Shown: positions 21,041-37,337 of the stretch, piece after piece
Layout: each line of letters starts with the position of its first letter
How positions within the stretch are numbered: the stretch's first letter is position 1
Assembly: GCA_016946835.1 (NCBI GenBank)
Contig: JACVTC010000015.1
Span: 1,176,501-1,236,500 of the forward strand
DNA length: 60,000 nucleotides
Source of the DNA: Neocallimastix lanati (nom. inval.)
Lineage: Eukaryota; Neocallimastigomycota; Neocallimastigomycetes; Neocallimastigales; Neocallimastigaceae
Reading direction: 5' to 3'
Notes under the pieces: model-generated
What the model was told of the DNA's origin: nothing
Database searches by the model: none
Seen by the model: only the letters and a program-made list of their open reading frames with translations
Translations under genes and position numbers: made by a program

Positions 21041-24000
21041 TCATAAGTAATTATTGATAATTATTATTAATTAATAAATAGTTAATAAATAAAGCATTAA
21101 ATCATTTTAATAAATAGTTCATACTTTGTTAAGTACTTAATAATAATATTAAATAATTAATTAAATAAGTAATAATACTATTAATAAAATAAATATATAT
21201 CAGTATTAAATATAATAGTAATAAGTAAATATATATTATTACTAAATATAATAGTAATAAATATATATATTATTAAGTATAATAGTAATAAATAATATAA
21301 TATTAATTTATATTAATAAATATATTATTTTATTAAATAGTTGATTTATTTATTTTTGCTTATCTTCAATTTGACTTTTATGGAAATAAATGTGTTCATC
21401 TGGATTTTTATTGGATAAAATAATAAATAATAAATAAATAAATAAATAAATAAAAATTTAAAATTCGAATAAAAAAATAATTTAAAATGAAATTAGAATA
21501 AAATAAAATCAAAATAAATTAAAATACATAGTGATATCTATAAATGAACATAATTATAAATATAATTTTAATATACTTTTATTATATGTATAATATGTAA
21601 TCAACTCTATTTATAAATGATTTTTTTAAAATTAAGAAATAAAAAATATAAAAAATTATATATATTTATTTACATATTTATATATTTATTCATTTATTTA
21701 TATAATTATTATTAATTTATTTACATATTTATTTATTTATTTTTAAAAGTTTTTAATTTAATTTAGAATTTATTTAAAATATTAAAAAAAATATTAAAAT
21801 TAAAATTTTTGAAATTTTGAAATTTTGAAAGTTGAAATTACCAATAAAAAAAAAAAAATAAAAGTTAATTATAATTATAATTATTATAATTATTATTTAT
21901 TTGATTATTTATTGTTGGTTCAACCTTGCTCATTCTTAATTTTGGTTTTTATTAGAGTGGAATGGTTGAAGTTGGGTTGGGTAAAGAAGTAATGAAGAAG
22001 TTATCTACTATTACTCTTATGATATAGAATCGAAGAATTATGGAGAAATTATTATAATATACAAAAGTTATTAAAGATAATGGATGAAAGTCTTTTTTTT
22101 TTTTATTACTCATTAATACTTTTATTTAGATAGATTAAAAAAAAAAATTATTTTTAACGTTTCTTTCAATAACAATAAAAGAAAGGAAAGAAAAAAAAAA
22201 GGTCATATAATAGATTAAATAGTATAGATAACAAGAGGAAAAGAAAAAAGATTATCTTTTTTAAATAAATAGTTTACCTACAATTTTTTTTTTATTCTAT
22301 GGCTCTCATAAAAAAAATTTTTTTTTTTAATTATTGGATATAGAAATAAAAATAAAAATAAAAATAAAAATAAAATTTAAATATCTATTAAATATTTCCA
22401 CAAATTATCTTATTTCAATGCTAGAATAGATTAGAGATTAGATGAGTACAAGAGTTGTAAATGAAATAATAGAAATAGAAATAGTTAGGATCGCCTTTTT
22501 TTTTTTTTTTTCTACCTCTATTTCTTCCTATCTTATGATTGATTTTACGGTTTCATTCATGGTGAAAAAAAAATTCTTTTTTTTTTTTTTTAACAAAAGT
22601 CCTACATCTTATATAATATAATATAATACATTTTATGTATACATGCATCCATACATAATGTATTATATATGATTCTCTGGTTGTAGTTTTAAAAAAAGGA
22701 ATAAAAAAGGAATAAAAAATTTTACTTTATTTATGTAATGTAATGTAATGTATTTCAATAATGTATAAAAAGTTTAACTTTGGGATAATTGAAAAAAAAA
22801 ATAAAATAAAAATAGATTGAAACGATAGATATAACATATAACATAAAAATTATTGAATATCGATATAGCTATGAAAAAAGTTAAAAAAAAAAAAAAAAGG
22901 ATAATGAGAGAGATAAAGTAACCTTTTTTTTTTATTTATAGATATATATATATATATATTTACACTTTTAATAATAATAAGAATAGCTTTTTTTCTTTTA
23001 TTTAATTTAATCTTTTCATAAAACTTAAAATAAATAAATGGAATGGTAAGGTTGGTTGCTTTAATGCTTTTTTTTTTTTTTTTTTTTTATCATTTAACCA
23101 TACCATGTTATTCCTTAACCACTTTTTTTTTTATTTTTATTTTTTTTATTATGATCTTAACTTCTTTTTTTTTTTTTTTTTTGTCTGTAGCCATAAAAAA
23201 TTTTTTATATTTTTTTTTGATTTGTATTAACCAATAAAATTGAAAGAAAAGAAATTCCAATTTCCAATTCAATTCATTTGAAATAAATAAATAAATAAAT
23301 AAATAATAAATAAATAATTGAATAATAAATAATAAATAATAAATAATAAATAAATAAAATAGGTTAGAAGTAAAATAAATTTAAAAAAATAATACGTAGT
23401 TCTGATGATTGACCATGGAATGAATACAAAATGTATTACAATATGAATTCTATTTTATTTGATTTGATTTTACATTTTACATTTTACATTAATAATAAAA
23501 AAAAAACGTTTTTTAATCAAATTTAAAATTTATTTGATAATCATTTTTAATTTAATACAATAAATTATATATACACATATATAATATATATAATATATAA
23601 TAATATAATGTATATAATAAATATATAATGAATATATGAAGAATATTTGGTTGATTTAATGTAACCATTGTCAATTAGTACAAAAAAAAAAAACATGCTT
23701 TTTTTGTATTTTTTTTGTATTTTTATTAATTTCATGTAAATTTATTGTAATACATTAATTATATTAATAATATTATTTAAGTTACTTTTTATTATTTATA
23801 TATATAAATAGATTTAATTATATTTAATTATATATATTAAATTATATATATTTATTTATATTTATTTATTTATTTAATATTTCTGTCTTTTCGTATTTCA
23901 AATTTTTATTTTGTACAGAAATGTGGCAATTATTATTTTCTTTTTTTTTTTTCTTTTTTTTTTAATTTTTTTATTTATAAACTTTTTTATAGATAAAAAT

Positions 24001-26147
24001 TAAAAAAAGTTTTTTGGTTTTATTTTATTTCTTATTCTTTTCTCTATATATTACAATAGATTATCTATATATGTAATCATTTATTTGAAATACACTCTAA
24101 TATATATTATATAATAATAAATTATCTATTTTATAGTCCATATATTCCATAGATATTCTAATATGTATATGTATTCTAGGATGTAATATATTATAGTATA
24201 ATTATATTATATAATATATCTATTTTTTCTATTAAAATGTTTTTTTAACTATTTTGGTGAAAATATAAAAATTTTTAATTTAAATTTGAAATTTAGCCAA
24301 TGTAGAAGAAAAAATAAAATTAAATAAAATAAAATTTTTATATATTAACAACTATTTTTTAATAATATTATTTATTTATTAATACTATTATTATTTATTT
24401 ATTAGTACTATTTATTAGTATATTATTATTTATTAATATTTATTAGTATTATTTCTATTCATTAGTATTATTTCTTATTTATATATTATTATTAATTATT
24501 AATTATCAATATTATTATTAACTATCAATATTATTATTATTATTATTATTATAATTAATTATTAATTAATTCAGTTATTATTTCTCTTTGTACTATTAAT
24601 AATGATTATCTCTCAATTGGTTCATCCATTTTTTTTTTCTTTCTTTCTTTCTTTGTTGTTGTTGATGCGTATCAACCATGTAATGTAATGTAATGTAATG
24701 TAATTGTTGTTTGTTGTTTGTTGTTGCTGAATGATGAAATAGTTCTGGTATCCATTGGATTTAGGTAATGGGCATTCAATTGATGTAGCATCCATCATCC
24801 ATTAACAATTCACAAGAATAAAAAAAAAAAAAGAGTTAAAAATAGAAAATAGAAAATAGAAATTTATTATTTAAATATTTATAATTATTTGAATATTAAT
24901 TATTACTATTATTATTTATTATTACTATTATTTATTATTATTTATTATTATTTAATAATTATTCATTATTATTCATTATTTAATAATAATGAATAAATGA
25001 TGAATAATAATGAATAATAATAAAATAAAGTTAAACCTTTTCTTAATAGAAATTAAATAATAAAATAAAATAGAAATTAAATAGAATTGAATTGAATAGA
25101 ATTAATTACAATATATTAATGTTAATATTAATATTAATAATAAAAATAAAATCATTAAAATGGAAATAAAGAAAAGGAAGAAAGAAAAGAAAAAATATAA
25201 AATTTGAATTATTAATTATAATAAACTATTTTTTTTATTTATTATTTTATTATTTAATTATTCAATTATTATTTAATTATTCAATTATTCAATTATTTAA
25301 TTATTTAATTAATTTTTTTTTTAATAAAAAAAGAATCCAAATAAAAAATGGGAAGGTTGGACTCGATTTTATTGAAAGTGATTTAGAGACTTATATTTAT
25401 ATATTTATATATAATTATTTATTTTTATATTTATTTATTTATTTATATACATTATTTCATGTAATACATTTATATTTTAACATTTTTTTTATAATAATTA
25501 TTTTATTATTTAAAGTTTTTTTATTTTTTATTTTTTTTTTTTCGTTTTTTTCATTTTTTTTATTTTTATTTTTAAAAATTAGGAATGGATCATCCATCCA
25601 TCCATTGGGAAAAAGTCAAATTCATTTTGACCTGCCAAAAGCAAACAAAAAAAAAAAAAAAAAAAGAAAAAAAAACAACCATTTCAAAATAAAATAAAAA
25701 AAAAATATTAAAAAGAAATTTTTTAAAAAAAAAAAGACAGATAGCTAGATCAACCATAGAAGAAGGAGAGATAAGACGCAGTTATGATCTAAATTTATTA
25801 TTATTTTAATTTTTTTTTTTTTTTTTTTTTTTTTCGTTTACTGTTATATATTAAAGAATTAACATTTTTTTTTTTTAATGCTTTTAAATAAAATTAAAAG
25901 ACTTTTATTATCATTATTATTATAATATTTCAATTTTAAAATATTTTTTTTTTTAACCTAATCAAAAAAAAAGGATTAAATTCTTTTTTTCCTCTCTATT
26001 TTGATAACTTTCTTAAAGAAAAAAAAAAAAAAAAAAAAAAAAAGAATTTTAATGATCCATGGCATTACATGACATAAATATTGAAATCATTGGAATAATA
26101 AAAAAAAAATAAAAAGAATAATAGAAATCATTAAATCATTAAAATAG

Positions 26148-26180
<33 letters not shown>

Positions 26181-28260
26181 TAATTAAGAATTTATTAATA
26201 TTTTTTATTATTTATTATTTATTATTTATTATTTATTATTATTATTATTCTAATTTTTATTTATTAATTTTACTTCTTATATATAATCCCTTCAAATAAT
26301 ATATTATATTTAAAGGGATTATCAACCAAACCCTTCAAAAAAAAAATTTTTTTCTTTTTTTAATTCAAATGTTCTAAAACTAAAAAATAATTAAAATTAA
26401 AAAAAAAATTTTTTTTTTTTCTTTTCTATAAAATTTAATTTATACCTAAAAATAGTATCATTAAAATAATTTAAAATCTATAATAATAGAAAAAAAAAAA
26501 ATAAATTAAAATATTTTATAGAATCAAAGATAAAAAAAAAAAAAAAAGTAATTAAATAATCATCATTAAATATTCATTAAAATATATATATCATGACTTA
26601 AATAATAATAATTCAATCATTAAAATAATTTAAATAGAATATATTTATAGTCATATCATCAGGAGTAATTTAATGATAACCAAGTGAAGACTCTTCTTTT
26701 TTTTAATTTATTAAAATTTTTTTTATTTTACTATTTCTATTTCTATTTATTATTTCTATTATTATTTCTATTATTATTTCTATTTATTATTTTAATATAT
26801 AAATATAGAGCTTTCTCTATTTATATATCTTTGTTTAAAATGACGATGATGATACTAATGAATTAGTAAAAAAAAATCAGATATAAATAAAACTTTTTGT
26901 TTTGTTTTTGATACGATTAAATAATAAAAGTATTCATTATATTATTTAATGTTTCCTATCTTCATCATCATAAAGTATTATTCGCTATTCTTTCTCTTCT
27001 AAATATTACCATAGAAGAATGAGAGAGAGAAGCTAATTCAACTTTTTAATCTTTTTATTTTTTTTTCTTTCTTTCTTTCTTTCTTTCTTTTATTTAAATT
27101 TTATGTATTTATTTTATTATTTTTTTTTTTGTATATTTCTATATTTATTACTTTCTATTAATTTAAATAATGGTTAAATAGTATTGCCAATCATCCTCAT
27201 CATTATCATGTTTACTACTTGATGGTGCTGTGGAAAATATTTTTAAGTTTAAATTTAAATTTAAATTTTATTTAATCATTCATTCATTTTTTTTTTTTTT
27301 TTTTTTTTTTTAGTATTAATTAAATTTGATGCTTTTAGTTTTTAAAGTTAAATTTACTTTTTATCCAATATCTATCTATTTATATTTATAGGTTTATATC
27401 TATTTATACATATATATACATATATATATATATTTTTTTTAACATTTTATATTTGGTAGTATTAATTCTATATAAATACTATATTACTATATTAATATAA
27501 TAATCATAATAATAATAATAAATATATATAAATAAATATAACTATAAATAAAATAAAAATAAAAAAATATTGGTTACATCTTGGAATGCATCATGCACTC
27601 TTATCGTTCATCGTTCATCTTCCTAATTTTCATCCATCATAGTAATAAATAAAGAAATAAATAATAACAAATAAAGAAATAATCATAATAAATTTAGAAA
27701 TAAATGAATGAATGACACTTTATTAATTAATTAATTAATTAATTATTATTATTATTATTATTTATATAAATAAAAAATAACAACAAAAATGAAATTAATA
27801 GATAAAAAAAAAAAAATAGAAAAAAAACAATATATATTTATTAATAGTATATATATTATATATTTAAATATATTTATATTTCATAACTTCTATTCATATA
27901 TCCATATCTTATATTCATATTTATAATATATATATCTATAAATTAAATAATAACAATATCATAATAATAAAATAGTATGATAGGATTAATGGATAAAGTT
28001 TAATATGAGATAAACAAAAAAAAAAAAAAAAAAAAAGTGAAAAGAAATAGTAGTAAATGTTATTATATTTAATCTATACATATCTATTTATATAAAGTCA
28101 ACTAGGTATAGATACATTCTAAATTTGCAATTAGGTATTATTTGTTATGGCTAATTAGTGGAGATGAAAAGAAAAAAAAAAAAAGTTAATTATAGATATC
28201 GATTTTAATTATAAAAAAAAAAAAAAATAGAGTTAAAAAAAAAACTTTATCTAATGAATG
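21041..28260. other. Gene-free A/T DNA
   Basis: Long A/T tracts, TTATTA/TTTA microsatellites (24370-24560, 24890-25020, 26200-26250) and TTTC tracts (24640-24653, 27066-27090). A slightly GC-richer patch at 24655-24815 has TAATG and TTTGTTG short repeats. No gene, tRNA or rRNA is visible. Open frames are Phe/Leu/Tyr strings read through T-runs. Confidence 0.6.
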
Positions 28261-28268
28261 CAACTCAA

Positions 28269-28322
<54 letters not shown>

Positions 28323-28348
28323 TAATAATGATAAAGAATAGTTTTATC

Positions 28349-28389
<41 letters not shown>

Positions 28390-28524
28390 GATTTTATCGG
28401 TTAAAATACATCCAATTCATTTGATTTAAATTCATTTTTTTTTTTTTTTTAAAGTTTACTTTTTTTTTTTTTTATAAATCATATATCATATATCATTTAT
28501 TATATAATATATATCATATATATC

Positions 28525-28555
<31 letters not shown>

Positions 28556-28870
28556 TTTTTTTTTTTTAAAAGAGATGTACGGTCGGTTTATTTAAACTTT
28601 GTTTATTTCTATGCAGTTGCTGCTATCATTTATTACTATTTATTAAAAAAAAATTTTTTTTATTTAATACTTTAATAATATTAATTATTATTAATATTTT
28701 TTTAAACTTTGATAATTTTTTTTTAAGAAAAAAAGCCGTTTTTCGTTTTATTAAAAAAAAAAAAAAAGATAGAAAAAAAAAAAAAAATAGGAAAAATAGG
28801 ACAGAAAAATTATAGTTCAATATTAGTTTATAAAGAAAAGCTTTTTTTTTTTCCTCAATTAAATTTAAAT

Positions 28871-28902
<32 letters not shown>

Positions 28903-29279
28903 CTAGTTTATGATATATTAATGCTTTTTTTTTATTTTTTATTTTATTTTTATTTTATCACATCATCATTATAATTATAATTATAATTATTATTATTATT
29001 ATTATTTTTTTTTTTTTAGTTAGAATAGATATAACTATTATAGAGATCAAATAAAAAAAAAATTAAATTTAAAATTGGATAGAATTCTAAAAAAAAAAAA
29101 AAAATTAATTAATTATTTATTTAATATAAAATAATAAAATAATAAAATAAATTATTAAAAATAACATAATAGTCAATTGAAAATATTAGAATAAATATTT
29201 AATAATAATAATAATAATAATAATAAATATTTAATAATAATAATAATATATATTTTATTTTATCTATCGATCAAAGGAG

Positions 29280-29325
<46 letters not shown>

Positions 29326-30647
29326 AAATACAAAAAATATTTATTATTATTATTCTTTTATACATTTTATTCATTCACTATTTTTTTTTTCTTTTTTCTT
29401 TTTATAGACCATTCTTTATCTCCATTTTTTTTTTTTTTGCATTTGGATAGTACATAGGATTTAGAAAAGAAAAAAAAAAAAATTAGTTTTGAAACTAAAA
29501 AACAAACAGTTCATAATAAAAAATAAAAGTAATAATAATATTATTATCATTATCATGACTATTATTACTATTATTATAAATTCATAAGTTAACTTTTTCA
29601 TAATGTAATTAAATAAAATAATTGAAATTTTTTTCTTTTTTTTTTAATATAAACATTCAAGCAGTATGACTTTTATTAAAAAAAATAATTAAAATAATTA
29701 AATGAAAGGAAAAAAAAATAATAATAATAATAAAGAAAAAAATTAAAATAATTAAAATAGTTAAAAAAAATAATAATAAAAAAATTATAATTAAAATAAT
29801 TAAAATAATTAAAATTTAAAATAATTAAAATAATTAAAATTAAAATTTTAATGTTAATTAAAAAAAAAAAAATTGAAAAATAAAAAATAAAAAATTTCAA
29901 TTATTTTATTTTATTAATTATTAAATATATATTTTATATAAATTATAATATTATAGATTATAAATTTTTATTTATGAATTTTTTTTTTAATTAATCAATA
30001 AATTAATTTTTTTTTATCTAATTTTCATATTTTTAATGTCAATTTTTTTTTTTAATATTATTTATATATATCGATGATTATTTTTATTTTTTTTTAATTA
30101 CTACTAATTTCTATTATTATTTATTATTGTTATTCTTTTTGTGACATGTAAAATATATATATTATAAATATATTTGTATATATTTGTATATATAAATTAG
30201 AGTTGAGAAACAATATAAAAGATAAATTGTTGTAATAAAAAAAAAAATAAAAAAGTAAAAAGGTAAAATTAGATTAAACCAATTAATAAATTCAATAAAT
30301 TCAATAAAAAAAAATAAAGTTGGATAAACATCTTCAAATATAAATATAAATAGAGATAGTTACCAATTTTTAATATCGATAATGAATGAATGAAAAAAGT
30401 AATATTAAAAAAAAAAAGAAAACACACCCTCTTTTTTTTTTTTTTTTCTATTTCGTTATGATTATTATTATTTTATATTCTTTTTACATTTCTTCACAAG
30501 ACTTAAATTAAAAATTATAGATATTAAAAATTCCAAAAAAAAAAAAAAAAAAATACATATAACTATATAAAACTAATCTATATCTATATATAATATCTAT
30601 CAAAGTATTTAATTAAATTTTAAAGTTAATTCCTAATTTCATCATCC

Positions 30648-30678
<31 letters not shown>

Positions 30679-31625
30679 GACCTTTCATCAAATGCTAATT
30701 TTTTATTTTATCTATGCCATAGAGGAGGCTATTTACTTTTTTTTTTTTTTAAATTCTTTTTTATTAAAATTATAGGTGATAGAGTTAATTTGTGGTATCT
30801 ATTTAATAATAATTATTCCTTTAGTATAGAGACGTAAAAATGAATTCTTTAATTTATTAATTAATTAATGATAATAAAAAATTAAAAAAAAAAATTAAAA
30901 AAAAAAAAAAAATAAAAAATTTAAAATAAAAAATTAAAAATAAAAAATTAAAAATAAAAAATTAAAAATAAAAAATTAATTTTCAATTTTCAATTTTTTG
31001 TTTTATTATTATTTTATATTATTATTATTTTTTTTAATAATATCCTTTTATATATTTTTTTTCTTTTTTTTTTTTATATATATTTTTATCCAATTTTTTT
31101 TTTTTTTTTAATATTCAATTTTTTTTTATTATTAATAATCAATTTTTTTTTTAAAAAATTTATATATATCCATATTTAAATTAAATTAAATTTATGTAGA
31201 TATTCAATATAAAATTATTAAATTTATTTTTTTGTTCTTTTTTTTTTATAAATTTTTTTTTTATCATCAAGGATTACTCTTTTAACTCTCATGACCACTA
31301 TCATCCACTCTAATAATATTTTATTTTATTTTATTTTTTTTATTCTATTCCATTCTATTCCATTCCATTTTATTTTATTTTCATTATTTTTTATTTTATT
31401 CTATTCTATTTTCATTGATTTTATGTTTTTTTTTATTGTATTTTTATTTTTATTTTATATCCTTTTTTTTTTAAGTTTATCTTTATTATTTCTTTTTTTT
31501 TTTTTTTTAAGATTCTCGATGATTATTCAAAAAAAAAAAAAAAAAATAATAATGATACAATTTTTAAAACGGAATAACTTTAAAAAAAAATTTTTTTTTA
31601 ATGCATTTTTTATTTATTTATTTTT

Positions 31626-31679
<54 letters not shown>

Positions 31680-32156
31680 TTTTTTACTTAATATCATTTT
31701 TTTATTCTTTAGTAATGTCAAAAGAATTAAATTAAACGCTCATCCCTTAGGATTCTCTCTTATAATATAATAATAATATAATATAGAATTCTTATTCATA
31801 TATATATATACACACATTTAATTTTAATTTTAATTTTTTAAAATTTTTAATTTTTTTTTAATTCTCTTTTAACTTTTTATTTTATTTTATTTTATTTTAT
31901 TTTTTTTTTTAAAAAAAATTTAATTATAAAATAAAAATACAAATAAAAATAAAAATAAAATTTAATAATACTTAAATTATAATATATATAAAAAAAAAAA
32001 ATAGAAATAATATTAAATAATAGCATTTATTAGTATTTAAAATTAAAGCCACTTGCCGTTTAATAAAAATGAATGCTTAATAAAAAAAAAAAAAGTCTAT
32101 TCAATAATAATAATTAATAAATATATAAATATATATATATATATTTAAATAATAGT

Positions 32157-32200
<44 letters not shown>

Positions 32201-32943
32201 TTTCATTACTCAATAAATAATAATAAAAAAATAACTTTTTCTTTTTTTTTTTAATTTTTTTTTTTTTTATGTTATGTTTTTGTTAACATTTAAAAAAAAT
32301 TTTTTTTTATTATTAACCAATTTTAATTTTAATTTTAATTTTTTCTTATTTTATTTTCATTTTTATTTTCAATTTCATTTTAATATAGTATATATATATA
32401 ATTATTGATATAGTCTTTTTTGAAAAAAAAAATGTACCAAGAAAAAAAAAATACAAAAACTAAATATAAAAAAAAGAAAAGTAAAAATAAAATAAAATAA
32501 AATAAAAAAATAAATTATCTAATTATAATAAAATGCTTATTCTAAAATTAAATAGTAACCTATTTCTATAAAAGAGTGCAAAGTACATATCATCCATTTT
32601 CAATGTCTTACAAAGTTTTACTATTTAATAATAATAATAATAATACTATTGTTATATATTTTTAAAATTTTAATTTTTTTTATTTTATATTTTATATATT
32701 TTATATATTTTATATATTTTATATTCTTTATTTTTTTTTTTAATTTAATTTAATTTATTCCTTTTTTTTTTTTTATATTTTTGTTTTATTATATATATAT
32801 TTTAATTTTAAACAACTGATTTAAAAACTTTAAAAATTAAATTAAAAATTACAAAATAGAATAATAAAAATAAAAAAAGTTTATCGTTGGTTCTTTTTTT
32901 TTTTCCTTTTTATTTATTAATCGATTAATCTATCTATTTTTTT

Positions 32944-32980
<37 letters not shown>

Positions 32981-33007
32981 CATTTTATTGTTTTTATTAA
33001 TTAGTTA

Positions 33008-33052
<45 letters not shown>

Positions 33053-35456
33053 TTTTTCTTTTTTCTTTTCTTTTCTTTTTCATTCAAAATCACCAAATTT
33101 ATTTATCTATTTTAATATCATCATTTTTCTTTTTCTTTTTCTATTCAATTTCAATTTTTTTTTTATTGATTATTGTATATATGTATATTATATGAATAAT
33201 TTTTTCTCTTTTTGATTTTAATATTTGTAGGATGTCATGACATCTTTTTTTCAAAAAAATGTTAATATTATTTTTTTTTTATATTTTATTTATATTATAT
33301 TTTATTTCATGATATCGTCTTATATATTATATTGTATAGTGATTTAATAAGATAGGATTGTAAAATATGTATATAAAATTGAGATAATATAAAATAAAAA
33401 TAAAAACAAGGTTTTAATTTATTGATTTCAATTTGTTAAGGAAAGGGAATAATAATAATAATTATAATAATAATAATAATAATAATAAACAAAATGACAC
33501 TGAACGGCCTATTTATTTTTTAGTTTTTTAATTTTTTAATTTTTTTAATTTTTTAAAAAAATTTTTTTTTTTTTTTTATTTATTTTAATTTTATTTATAA
33601 TTATAATTATTATAATTTTTTTTTTTTTAAATTTTATATTATATATTTTGTATCAATAAAAAAAAAAAAAAAAAAAAGATTACCTCATCCTAACTCTATA
33701 TAAATTTTTAAACAATAATAATAACCAATAACAACATCAATAATAATTAATAACAATAACAATAATAATTGCTAATAACAATATCAATGCTAATGACAAA
33801 TAATAAATAATAAATATTAAATAATTTAAAAAGATATTTTCTTAAAATAGCTTAAATTTTTTTTTTATTTAGTTTATTTTTTTTTTTTTTTTTACTATTA
33901 TTTTTTTTATTATCTATTTACATATGCAATGAGTTATACAGAATAGAATAATTAAAATTAACAAATTTATTACAGTTGTTCTTTTTTTTTCTAAAAAAAA
34001 AAATAATTAATATAATTAAAATAGATTAATAAATATAAATATAAAAGGGTATTGATATAAAATCTATTGTAAAGATAGGAATATATCAATATATATATTT
34101 ATATATATAGAATAGAAAATAATTATGGAAATGAATGAAGTAATCGGCATTTATTATGTATAGAATTAAAGAATTAAAAAAAAAATAAAACATAAATAAA
34201 AAAAAAACTTTAAAAGTTTTAATAAAAAAAAAAAAGAGTAAAAAAAAAAAAAAAAGTTGACTAAACTATCCTCACCTATGAATTATGAATTATAATTAAA
34301 AAATATATAAATATTTATATTTTAAAAAATTGAATAATAGTAAATAATATTAAAATATAAAATAAATTAAAAAAAAAATAAAAAAATTTAATTAAAAAAT
34401 AAAAATAAATTAAAGCTAAAAAAAAAAAAAAAATTAAATTAAATTAAATTAAAAAGTTTAAATTTAATCATTTCTTTTTTTTTTTTTTTTTTTTATAAGA
34501 AAAAAATAAAAAATTAAAAAAATAAAAAAATAAAAAATTAAAAAAAAAAAAAAAAAGAATGAATGAATGAATGAATGAATAGAAAAAAAAATCAAAAATT
34601 CAAAAATGATAAAATTCAATATAATAAAATTCAAAATTCAATACAAATTCAATTTTTTATTTTTCTTTTTCTTAATAGTAAAAATATTGTATTGTTATTA
34701 CTACTTTATTTTTATTAACTAATTTTATTTCCCCTTTTTTTTTTTTTTTTTATTTTTATTTATTCAAATATTTATAATATAAATATAAATATAAATATAA
34801 ATATGAAAATAAATATAAATATAAATATAGATAATAAATAATAATAAATAAATATTTTTATTTTTTTATTTTTATTATTATTATTTTTTTATTTTTTTAT
34901 GGATTGATTCATTCCTTTTGTAGTGGTGTGTCCTCTCCAAAATTTATTTTTAATCAAATAATAAATAATAAATAAAATATTAAAAAAAAAAAAAATAAAT
35001 GAATAAAATAAAATAAATAAAAAAATTAAAATAAAATTAAAATAATAAAAAAATGTATCTTTATTTATAAAAAAAAAAAATTATAAAATAGCTATACATC
35101 TATCAATTGTTTAAATTAAAAAAAAATATATATTATTATTATTCTTATTATTATTATTCTTATTATTATAAACAATAATTAATTATTGATAAGGTTTAAT
35201 TTTATTTTTTTTTTATTTTAAATAATTTAACAATTTATGAAATTTTAATCCCTTTCGTTATCATTAATATTAGTATTTTTAATGTAAAATAAAAACTACT
35301 TAATGTCTTTAATTCTTTTTTTTATGGAAAAGGTGGCCAAATTTTGCTTTCATACTTTTTTTTTTATCATAAGAATAAGAGAATAACTACATCAAATACC
35401 AATAATCAAATACCATTAAATAATTATATATCAATAATAATAACAATAATAATAAC

Positions 35457-35504
<48 letters not shown>

Positions 35505-35770
35505 GGATTTAAAGTTATAAAATTAGTAGTATTCTTAAATTTTTTTTTTTATTTTTTATTTTTTTAATTATTATTAAAGTTTTTTTTTTTTTTTTTTTAT
35601 TTAATTAATTTTATGGGTTATATCTATCTTTTATTTTTAAAATTTTATCAGTATTTTATATTTATTTGTTTATTTATTTTAATTATTATTTATATTTAGA
35701 GCTACTTTTTTATTTTAATTATTAATATGACCATTTTACCATTTTTAATTAAATATAATTAAATAACTAT

Positions 35771-35803
<33 letters not shown>

Positions 35804-36160
35804 TAAGGAAGAAAGGAAGGAAAAAAAAAAAAAAAAAAAAAAAAGATGTCAAATTAAATAATAATAATGTCAAAATATATTTTGTTATTTTTTAATCCCT
35901 TTTAATAGTTAAGATAACCTTTCAATAAAAAATAAAAAAAAAAAAATAATAATAATAAAAAAAATAAAATAAAATCGAAATCACAAAAATAATATTGTAT
36001 AATTTGGTATATAAGTGATAGGGAATTATATTATATTATATATAGCATTCACTGTATTTTTTTTTTTTTTTTTTTTTAATTCACTGCATTTTTTTTAATA
36101 TATATATATAAATCAATAAATAGCAATAGTAACAATAAAAAGTAAAAAAAAAAAAAAAAA
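28261..36160. other. Gene-free A/T DNA dominated by long T tracts
   Basis: Contains (AAAT)n at 28267-28319 and many T runs of 29-39 nt (for example 28351-28384, 29286-29321, 32160-32196, 32947-32980, 33008-33046). It also holds (TTA)n at 31625-31680, (AAT)n at 35455-35503 and A28 near 35773. I see no gene. The 159-codon frame at 31291-31770 reads only Phe, Leu and Tyr from T-rich DNA and has no domain. Confidence 0.6.
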
Positions 36161-36545
36161 AAAAATGGCCGTTAAGATTTTTTTTTTTTTAAGCTTTTTT
36201 TATGGCATTGATATTCCAATGGATAATTTCATTGATCCTTTGAAATTAATCCTTTGAAATTAATCCTTTGAAATGGATTTATATAATATATATATATATA
36301 ACATATATATAATTTATATAAATGTTATTTTATTTCATTATTATTATTATTATTTTTTTTTTTTTTTTGAATTAAAATTGTTTACCTTTTTTTTTTTATT
36401 ATATTTAATATTGCAATAATTAATGTTTATTTTTCTTTTCTTTTCTTTTCTTTTCTTCTTTAATTTTTTTTATGGAATCTTTAATTATATATTTAATAAT
36501 AATAACAATAATAATAACAATAATAATAAAATGGCCGTTAAGACT

Positions 36546-36595
<50 letters not shown>

Positions 36596-36662
36596 ACTTT
36601 TTAATATATTTGTATATGTATATTTTTTTAGACTTTTTTTTTTTTTTTTTATGGCATTGATA
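36160..36662 (+). repeat. Duplicated ATGGCCGTTAAG...ATGGCATTGATA block
   Basis: ATGGCCGTTAAGA, a T run and ATGGCATTGATAT occur at 36166-36212 and again at about 36531-36663. Upstream of each are AATAACAATA-type words. In the second copy the T run has grown to more than 40 nt and extra T-rich DNA separates the two words. This is best read as a local duplication whose homopolymer later expanded. Confidence 0.7.
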
Positions 36663-36718
36663 TAATTGATTATTATTATTATTATTATTATTGTTTTTTT
36701 TTTGTTTATATATTATTT

Positions 36719-36753
<35 letters not shown>

Positions 36754-36853
36754 TTATTAATATTATTTTATTTATTTATTGTTTTATTTATTTATTTTTT
36801 TTCCATACATATTTTTATTAGGAAATTAACTTTAAAAAGAAACAAAAAGAGTG

Positions 36854-36894
<41 letters not shown>

Positions 36895-36939
36895 TAAATA
36901 ATAACTGCATAAATTAAAAGTAAATCATAATAATAGTAT

Positions 36940-36971
<32 letters not shown>

Positions 36972-37190
36972 ATAAATTAAATTAGAATAATGATATCAAT
37001 CATAAAAAAAAAAAAAAGTATTTTAAATTATATATATATCTTAAATACTTTTCTTTATTTCTATTTTCATTTTACATTTCTATCTATTATAAGTATGATT
37101 ATTATTATTATTATTTTTTTTTAAAAAAAAAAGTTTATAAATTGAGGAATAAATAAATTAAAAAAAAGATATATATCTTTATTCTTTATA

Positions 37191-37223
<33 letters not shown>

Positions 37224-37337
37224 CTAAAGAAATAATTTTATTTTTATTTTTATTTTTATTTTATATTTAATATTTAATTAATTGATTTTCATTGATTTTT
37301 ATCTGATGATTATTTTTAGTACACTGATTATTCTTTT
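36663..37337. other. Homopolymer-rich gene-free DNA
   Basis: T runs of about 31 nt at 36722 and 36857, A30 at 36941-36970, and another T run near 37192-37223. Nothing gene-like. Confidence 0.6.

Noticed and set aside
31291-31770. 159-codon plus-strand frame
   Set aside because: Only Phe, Leu, Tyr and Lys from T and A runs; no domain, no codon structure.
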